From positions 1 through 10,681 of the forward strand of contig CAAENI010000291.1 in the NCBI GenBank assembly GCA_900757285.1: 10,681 nt of DNA. Reading direction: 5' to 3'. The stretch is from an uncultured Collinsella sp. (lineage in GTDB: Bacteria; Actinomycetota; Coriobacteriia; Coriobacteriales; Coriobacteriaceae). Under the pieces are notes generated by a model. It made no database searches, was not told the DNA's origin, and saw nothing but the letters and a program-made list of their open reading frames with translations. Below are positions 7,209 through 10,681 of the stretch, piece by piece (positions within the stretch are counted from its first letter, which is position 1; each line of letters starts with the position of its first letter). The translations under genes were made by a program, and so were the position numbers.

Positions 7209-7285
7209 GCCACTCGCAATCTTCCAAAAGGTTTCGAACAAATAGTAGCTCACCGTGCAATGTTTCTCATCTTTCGACAACTTTT

Positions 7286-7305
7286 CAAAACCTGTTGAAA
7301 ACTTT
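7286..7305 (+). repeat. Origin repeat, copy 2 (upstream cluster)
   Basis: Same-strand partner of 4021-4040 with 17 of 20 identities. This copy contains an exact DnaA box variant in its centre. Confidence 0.6.
7293..7301 (-). promoter_or_regulatory. DnaA box variant TTTTCAACA
   Basis: Exact match to the repeated box on the minus strand, followed by GG like the other two copies. CCTGTTGAAAACTT around it is shared exactly with the box at 4092-4100 in inverted orientation. Confidence 0.65.
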
Positions 7306-7345
7306 GGAAAACGGACGAAAAGTTCTCAACATTGCCAACATGACC

Positions 7346-7354
7346 TGTTGAAAA
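7346..7354 (-). promoter_or_regulatory. DnaA box variant TTTTCAACA
   Basis: Third exact copy, also on the minus strand and also followed by GG. It starts 53 bases from the copy at 7293, about five helical turns. Confidence 0.65.
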
Positions 7355-7451
7355 CTCGATGAAATATCGTGAAAAGTTGCCATGCACCGCTAAATCGAGT
7401 TTGGCTTATGGGGGAACCGTGTGAACTGCGCAACCTTTTACCTTTGATTTC

Positions 7452-7481
7452 TTGACATTTGAACATTGATTTCCCTACAAT
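7452..7481 (+). promoter_or_regulatory. Sigma-70-type promoter of the rpmH operon
   Basis: A perfect -35 TTGACA (7452-7457) and a five-of-six -10 TACAAT (7476-7481) are separated by 18 bases. The predicted transcript would start near 7488, leaving a leader of about 65 bases before rpmH. Confidence 0.8.
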
Positions 7482-7507
7482 CTTCAAGCTCACGTGTCTA
7501 TATCTGC

Positions 7508-7525
7508 GTCCGCGTCCCCGCGGAC
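7508..7525 (+). promoter_or_regulatory. Leader hairpin upstream of rpmH
   Basis: GTCCGCG (7508-7514) pairs perfectly with CGCGGAC (7519-7525) around a TCCC loop. It lies 20 bases after the predicted transcript start and 14 bases before the Shine-Dalgarno. No T tract follows, so it is not an intrinsic terminator; a role in mRNA stability or translation is a guess. Confidence 0.5.
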
Positions 7526-7553
7526 ACTCGAAATGCAGCAGGAGGAACTTAAG

Positions 7554-7688
7554 ATGAAGCGTACGTATCAGCCTAATAAGCGTAAGCGTGCCAAGACCCA
7601 TGGCTTCCGTGCCCGTATGGCCACTAAGGGTGGTCGTGCCGTGCTCGCCCGTCGTCGCGCCAAGGGCCGCAAGCGTCTCACTGTCTAG
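7554..7688 (+). CDS. rpmH: 50S ribosomal protein L34
   Basis: This is the 44-residue basic protein L34 of the large ribosomal subunit. MKRTYQPNKRKRAKTHGF and the ending RRRAKGRKRLTV match the family end to end. The ATG at 7554 has a perfect AGGAGG at 7540-7545, eight bases upstream. The frame stays open upstream to 7494, but that 20-residue extension is not part of L34 and would bypass this ribosome binding site. It is the first gene of the rightward operon and its position next to oriC is typical. Confidence 0.98.
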   Translation: MKRTYQPNKRKRAKTHGFRARMATKGGRAVLARRRAKGRKRLTV

Positions 7689-7708
7689 CAGCGATACACA
7701 CATCTCGC

Positions 7709-8047
7709 ATGAAGACTATTAAGTCTCGGCAAGATTTCGAGCATGTGTTCAGTCAGGGGCGTCGTTTCAATCACCCTCTGATTCGAATGACCATATGTGA
7801 ATCGGTTGGCGAAGGCGACTCCGGAAGGGTCGCCTTCGTTGGTGCTAAACGGCTCGGTTGTGCTGTCGTGCGCAACCGTTCTAAGCGTGTGATGCGCGAG
7901 GCCGCCCGCAGCTGTGGATTTCCCGTTGCGGGTTATGACATCATCTTGTTCGCAACTCCCAAGACGAGGGTTTCCTCGCCGCAGGAGATGGACAAGGCGT
8001 TGCGTTCGCTTATGAAACGCGCCGGCGTTGCCGGGGAGGAGCGATGA
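7709..8047 (+). CDS. rnpA: Ribonuclease P protein component
   Basis: RnpA is the protein partner of the RNase P ribozyme that removes 5' leaders from tRNA precursors. The 112-residue length is normal. The hallmark RNR motif is at residues 55-67 (RNRSKRVMREAAR), and FEHVFSQGRRF (10-20) is the usual N-terminal RNA-contact region. The ATG at 7709 is 20 bases after the rpmH stop and has no recognisable Shine-Dalgarno, which suggests coupling to rpmH translation. Its stop codon overlaps the yidD start. Confidence 0.96.
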   Translation: MKTIKSRQDFEHVFSQGRRFNHPLIRMTICESVGEGDSGRVAFVGAKRLGCAVVRNRSKRVMREAARSCGFPVAGYDIILFATPKTRVSSPQEMDKALRSLMKRAGVAGEER

Positions 8048-8268
8048 GCAATCACGTTTTGCGACGTGTTGCCATCGCTCCTATTCGCATATATCAACAG
8101 GTTATTTCGCCCTTATTGCCTGACGCCTGCATTTATTACCCAACGTGCTCGCAATACGCCATCCAGGCGATTGAGAAGTACGGTGTTTTGAGAGGCTGCT
8201 GGCTTGCCGTGAGGCGCATCGCTCGCTGCAATCCCCTGCACGTCGGCGGTTATGACCCTGTGCCCTAG
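8044..8268 (+). CDS. yidD: Membrane protein insertion efficiency factor YidD
   Basis: This 74-residue protein of the YidD (DUF37/haemolytic) family helps YidC-mediated insertion of membrane proteins at the inner membrane. The family pattern is complete: PTCSQYA (33-39), an AIEKYG segment (42-47), RCNPLHVGGYDPVP (61-74) and Cys at 29, 35, 52 and 62. The N-terminal helix is amphipathic and basic. The ATG overlaps the rnpA stop in an ATGA arrangement, with GGGGAGGAG just upstream. It lies directly before yidC, its functional partner. Confidence 0.97.
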   Translation: MSNHVLRRVAIAPIRIYQQVISPLLPDACIYYPTCSQYAIQAIEKYGVLRGCWLAVRRIARCNPLHVGGYDPVP

Positions 8269-8297
8269 CGGGCACTCGCTATCGGAGGAAAACTTAC

Positions 8298-9068
8298 ATG
8301 TGGGATTGGATCGTTAACATCCTTTTCGAGCTGCTCAAGCTCATCCAGACCTTTGCGGTCGACTGGGGCCTGTCCATCATCATCCTGGTGGTCATCATCC
8401 GTCTGCTGCTGACGCCGCTCATGCTCAAGTCGACCAAGTCGACGGCTCGCATGCAGGTGCTGCAGCCCAAGATGCTCGAGATCCAGGAGCGCTATGCCGA
8501 CGATCCTCAGCGTCAGGCCGAGGAGATGCAGAAGTTCTACAGCGAGAACAAGTTCAATCCGCTGTCCGGCTGCCTGCCGCTTCTGATTCAGATGCCTATC
8601 CTGTTTGCCCTGTTTACGCTGCTTCGCAACCTGCCGCAGTACTTTAACGAGGGCACGTTCTCGTTCTTCAACATCCTGCCCGACCTGACCACCACGCCGA
8701 GCGCTTCCTTTGCCGATGGCTTTATGGTTGCACTGCCTGCGCTGGTCTGCCTGATCCTGTTCGCCGTCCTGACCCTGATTCCGCAGCTCTATATGTCGCG
8801 CAACCAGACCGGCCAGCAGGCCCAGAGCATGCGTATGATGGCCGTTGTCATGACGGTTATGATGCTTTGGATGGGCTGGAGCCTTCCCGTTGGTGTTCTG
8901 CTGTACTACGACGTCTCGTCTGCTTGGCAGGTTATCCAGCAGATTTTTGTGACGCAGAAGGTCATCGACAAGGCGAAGGCCGATGAGGAGGAGCGTCTTA
9001 AGAACGCGCCGCTGCAGGTTGAGGTCACTCGTCGAGAGAAGAAGCCGCGCCCGCACAAGAAGAAGTAG
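8298..9068 (+). CDS. yidC: YidC/Oxa1 family membrane protein insertase
   Basis: YidC inserts and folds proteins in the cytoplasmic membrane. The 256-residue product is the short Gram-positive type, with no large periplasmic domain. Hydrophobic segments are at about 24-43, 92-111, 142-163 and 178-205 (the last probably two passes). Arg35 in the first corresponds to the conserved groove arginine. NPLSGCLPLLIQMPIL (87-102) is the family signature. The C-terminal tail (224-256) is strongly basic, as in insertases that contact the ribosome. No lipobox cysteine is seen near the N-terminus, unlike SpoIIIJ of Bacillus. The ATG has GGAGG nine bases upstream, 29 bases after yidD. Confidence 0.96.
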   Translation: MWDWIVNILFELLKLIQTFAVDWGLSIIILVVIIRLLLTPLMLKSTKSTARMQVLQPKMLEIQERYADDPQRQAEEMQKFYSENKFNPLSGCLPLLIQMPILFALFTLLRNLPQYFNEGTFSFFNILPDLTTTPSASFADGFMVALPALVCLILFAVLTLIPQLYMSRNQTGQQAQSMRMMAVVMTVMMLWMGWSLPVGVLLYYDVSSAWQVIQQIFVTQKVIDKAKADEEERLKNAPLQVEVTRREKKPRPHKKK

Positions 9069-9112
9069 CGGGATATCAATCTTATTTAGGTACCTAACTT
9101 TTGGAGTACGTT

Positions 9113-9682
9113 ATGTCTGAAGAGATCGTCGAGGATATGCTTGAGGAGGTTGCCCCGCAGGTTGCGGGCGATTATCCCGAGATTGCACAGCGCTACAAGG
9201 CTGGTGAAGAGCTGACCGATGAGGAGCTCGACACCATTGCCGATGTTGCGATTTCCATCCTGCGTTCCATCCTTTCGCACTTCGATGCCGCCAACTCTCC
9301 TATCGATGAGTATGAGGGCGACGAGGGTGAGCTGATTTTGGATGTAACGGCTCCCGATCTTGCTGTTCTCATTGGCCGTCATGGTCGCACCCTTGATGCC
9401 CTTCAGGTTATGTTCTCTTTGCTGGTGAGCCGCAAGCTTGGCTTTAGGTATCCGGTTGTAGTGGACGTCGAGGGATACAAGAGCCGCCGACAGGACAAGG
9501 TTGCCTCCATGGCTCAGTCTGCTGCCGAGCGTGCCATCCGCACTCATAAGAGTGTTTCGCTTCCGCCCATGAATGCCTACGAGCGCCGACTGGTTCACAT
9601 TGCCCTTCGCGGCAACGATGCCGTCGATACTCATTCTGAGGGTTCTGACCCTGATCGCCATGTGGTGATTGTTGCTCGATAA
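9113..9682 (+). CDS. jag: KH-R3H RNA-binding protein (Jag/KhpB/EloR family)
   Basis: The 189-residue protein has an acidic N-terminal region (1-75), a KH-like domain with the loop IGRHGRTLDALQ (87-98), and a C-terminal R3H domain with Arg158 and His162 in ERRLVH. Members of this family bind RNA and, in streptococci, influence cell elongation together with KhpA. The N-terminal Jag_N domain of firmicute members is absent; a short acidic segment replaces it. The ATG at 9113 has GGAG six bases upstream. An upstream in-frame TTG at 9101 overlaps that ribosome binding site and is unlikely. It is the last gene before the operon terminator. Confidence 0.92.
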   Translation: MSEEIVEDMLEEVAPQVAGDYPEIAQRYKAGEELTDEELDTIADVAISILRSILSHFDAANSPIDEYEGDEGELILDVTAPDLAVLIGRHGRTLDALQVMFSLLVSRKLGFRYPVVVDVEGYKSRRQDKVASMAQSAAERAIRTHKSVSLPPMNAYERRLVHIALRGNDAVDTHSEGSDPDRHVVIVAR

Positions 9683-9700
9683 TCTACTCGAGCTTATGCT

Positions 9701-9733
9701 AAGGGGACGTGGTTTCCACGTCCCCTTTTTTTG
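9701..9733 (+). terminator. Intrinsic terminator of the rpmH-jag operon
   Basis: AAGGGGACGTGG (9701-9712) pairs perfectly with CCACGTCCCCTT (9716-9727) around a TTT loop, followed by five more T residues. It begins 18 bases after the jag stop. The minus strand has no T tract, so it acts on rightward transcripts only. Confidence 0.93.
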
Positions 9734-9778
9734 TCAAAAGTTCTCGATACACTGATTTTTGTCAGAAAGGAGCTTTCG

Positions 9779-10516
9779 TTGTTAGTACTTACTGAGCAGC
9801 AAGCTGACGAGATGTTGAGTCGCCTAACTTCCTATTGCAAAGAGTATTCCTCGAGCGTAACTGATGTTGAGCTGAGGAAATGTATCAAGCATTTGGATTT
9901 GGTTTTGGAAACAAATAAGACAACCAATCTCACCCGTATTCTCAACGTAGAAGATGCTGCAGTACTTCATATCCTCGACTCACTTGTTTTACTCCCCTAT
10001 ATCAATAAGGCTCCTGAGGGAGCTTTGCTCGATATGGGTACAGGTGCGGGCTTCCCTGGTATTCCGTTAACCATAGCCACGCATCGTAAAGCTACTTATA
10101 TTGACTCTGTTGGCAAGAAGGTTGATGCTGTCAATTCCTTTGTCCATGCTCTTGGATTGAAACATGCTCATGCGGTTCATGATCGTCTTGAAGAATATGC
10201 TCGAAACCATAAGAAGCAGTTCTCTGTCGTAACCGCCCGCGCACTGGCCCCTCTACCGATTCTTGTTGAGTATGCGGCTCCGTTCCTCAAAGATGGAGGG
10301 CTATTTGTTATCACCAAGGGCAATCCTTCGGATGAGGAGCTTGCTTCCGGCATGTCAGCAGCTAAGATTTGCGGCTTTACTTTGCTTCTGAATGACGCAA
10401 TCGATTTGCCTGAGGGCTTGGGCCACAGGGAGTTCATTGTTCTTAAGAAGAGCCATCCAGCATCTGTCTCATTGCCTCGTGCAAATGGCATGGCAAAGAA
10501 GAATCCGCTTGCCTAG
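9779..10516 (+). CDS. rsmG: 16S rRNA (guanine-527-N7)-methyltransferase RsmG (GidB)
   Basis: RsmG methylates G527 (E. coli numbering) of 16S rRNA using S-adenosylmethionine. With the TTG start at 9779 it has 245 residues. The SAM-binding loop DMGTGAGFPG is at 85-94, VTARALAPL at 151-159, and the family C-terminal motif PRANGMAKKNPL at about 233-244. TNKTTNLTRI (45-54) is the usual N-terminal landmark. AAGGAG six bases before this TTG decides the start; the more upstream TTG at 9731 lies in the terminator tail and is unlikely. No good promoter is visible between terminator and start. The gene is markedly AT-richer than its neighbours (for example 24 of 60 G or C at 9841-9900). It directly precedes the parS array. 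Confidence 0.95.
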   Translation: MLVLTEQQADEMLSRLTSYCKEYSSSVTDVELRKCIKHLDLVLETNKTTNLTRILNVEDAAVLHILDSLVLLPYINKAPEGALLDMGTGAGFPGIPLTIATHRKATYIDSVGKKVDAVNSFVHALGLKHAHAVHDRLEEYARNHKKQFSVVTARALAPLPILVEYAAPFLKDGGLFVITKGNPSDEELASGMSAAKICGFTLLLNDAIDLPEGLGHREFIVLKKSHPASVSLPRANGMAKKNPLA

Positions 10517-10517
10517 A

Positions 10518-10533
10518 TGTTTCACGTGAAACA
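10518..10533. promoter_or_regulatory. parS site 1
   Basis: Perfect 16-bp palindrome TGTTTCACGTGAAACA, the classical ParB-binding centromere sequence. It begins one base after the rsmG stop codon. Confidence 0.96.
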
Positions 10534-10556
10534 TAATGGATATTAACAACTTGCAG

Positions 10557-10572
10557 TGTTTCACGTGAAACA
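10557..10572. promoter_or_regulatory. parS site 2
   Basis: Identical 16-bp parS palindrome, starting exactly 39 bases after site 1 with a 23-base unrelated spacer. Confidence 0.96.
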
Positions 10573-10595
10573 TGGCGGTTGATATCTATTCGGAA

Positions 10596-10611
10596 TGTTT
10601 CACGTGAAACA
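10596..10611. promoter_or_regulatory. parS site 3
   Basis: Third identical parS palindrome, again 39 bases after the previous one. It ends 39 bases before the start codon of the next gene, so ParB bound here could influence that gene's transcription. Confidence 0.96.
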
Positions 10612-10650
10612 TCCTCCGTTTGACAGCTTTAATACACACCAGGAGGGACC

Positions 10651-10681
10651 GTGGGATTTCGCGACGTTAAGCGTTCTAAGA
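10651..10681 (+). CDS. parA: Start of a gene, probably chromosome-partitioning ATPase ParA (10 codons only)
   Basis: A GTG codon at 10651 is preceded by AGGAGG at 10641-10646, four bases away, and opens MGFRDVKRSK before the window ends. Ten residues cannot identify a family. The ParA (Soj) call rests on position: parA normally follows rsmG near the origin, and three parS sites lie immediately upstream. Confidence 0.6.
   Translation, partial: MGFRDVKRSK

Larger units (their letters stand above)
7268..7380. other. Replication origin half upstream of the dnaA operon (candidate oriC)
   Basis: Transcription diverges here: leftward genes end their coding at 7208 (or as far as 7280) and the rightward promoter begins at 7452. 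Within about 110 bases are two exact TTTTCAACA boxes (7301-7293 and 7354-7346, minus strand) and several near-matches: CTTTCGACA 7271-7279, TTTTCAAAA 7282-7290, TTCTCAACA 7323-7331 on the plus strand, and TTTTCCAAA 7311-7303 and TTTTCACGA 7375-7367 on the minus strand. The rest of the gap to 7451 shows no gene; a promoter for the leftward operon must lie here but no convincing -35/-10 pair was found. Confidence 0.75.

Noticed and set aside
7243..7248. TAGTAG near the upstream origin cluster as DnaA-trios
   Set aside because: Only two triplets, and no AT-rich block adjoins them on the correct side.
6015..7298. Plus-strand open frame of 427 codons opposite the ATPase gene
   Set aside because: Its Leu/His/Arg-rich translation is the complement of Gln-rich codons; the minus strand carries recognisable ATPase motifs.
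8265..9056. Minus-strand open frame opposite yidC
   Set aside because: yidC is complete with ribosome binding site and signature motifs on the plus strand.
9728..9764. Direct repeat TTTTTGTCA at 9728-9736 and 9756-9764
   Set aside because: Nine bases with a T run, one copy being the terminator tail; easily due to chance.
10620..10635. TTGACA (10620-10625) upstream of the probable parA as a promoter -35
   Set aside because: With 16 to 18 base spacing the -10 would fall on the Shine-Dalgarno and has no resemblance to TATAAT.

Overview
The window spans a bacterial chromosome replication origin and the two divergent gene blocks around it. Everything left of about 7280 reads leftward and everything from the rpmH promoter at 7452 reads rightward. 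The gene order (dnaA-dnaN-recF-DUF721/dciA-gyrB on one side, rpmH-rnpA-yidD-yidC-jag-rsmG-parS-parA on the other), the high GC content of most genes and the DUF721 gene between recF and gyrB point to an actinobacterium. The unusual ATPase gene before dnaA and the overall style of the proteins make me think of Coriobacteriia such as Collinsella; that placement is inference.

Left block, minus strand, in transcription order: an unfamiliar GHKL-ATPase/Q-rich/winged-helix protein gene (5856-7208), dnaA 15 bases later, a 238-base gap rich in origin signals, dnaN, recF, and dciA overlapping recF. A strong intrinsic terminator follows (1051-1080). gyrB comes next and runs off the left edge. These genes supply the initiator, sliding clamp, a repair ATPase, a probable helicase-loading partner and half of DNA gyrase.

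Origin: box-like sequences lie in two clusters, one between the ATPase gene and rpmH (about 7271-7380) and one between dnaA and dnaN (about 3990-4102). The perfect repeated box is TTTTCAACA, not the textbook TTATCCACA. The dnaA-dnaN gap also holds an 84% AT block ending in five TAA/TAG triplets, resembling an unwinding element with a DnaA-trio. The layout is bipartite as in Bacillus subtilis, but the halves are separated by two genes.

Right block, plus strand: a good sigma-70-type promoter, a 7-bp leader hairpin, then rpmH, rnpA, yidD, yidC and jag, ending at a 12-bp-stem terminator (9701-9733). These make ribosomal protein L34, the RNase P protein, membrane-protein insertion factors and an RNA-binding protein. 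rsmG follows with a TTG start and clearly lower GC. Three identical perfect parS palindromes spaced exactly 39 bp apart come next, then the first ten codons of a gene that is probably parA.

The best candidate for something undescribed is the ATPase/winged-helix protein encoded between the origin and dnaA, together with the altered DnaA box and matching substitutions in the DNA-binding domain of DnaA. No tRNA, rRNA, CRISPR or insertion sequence was seen.
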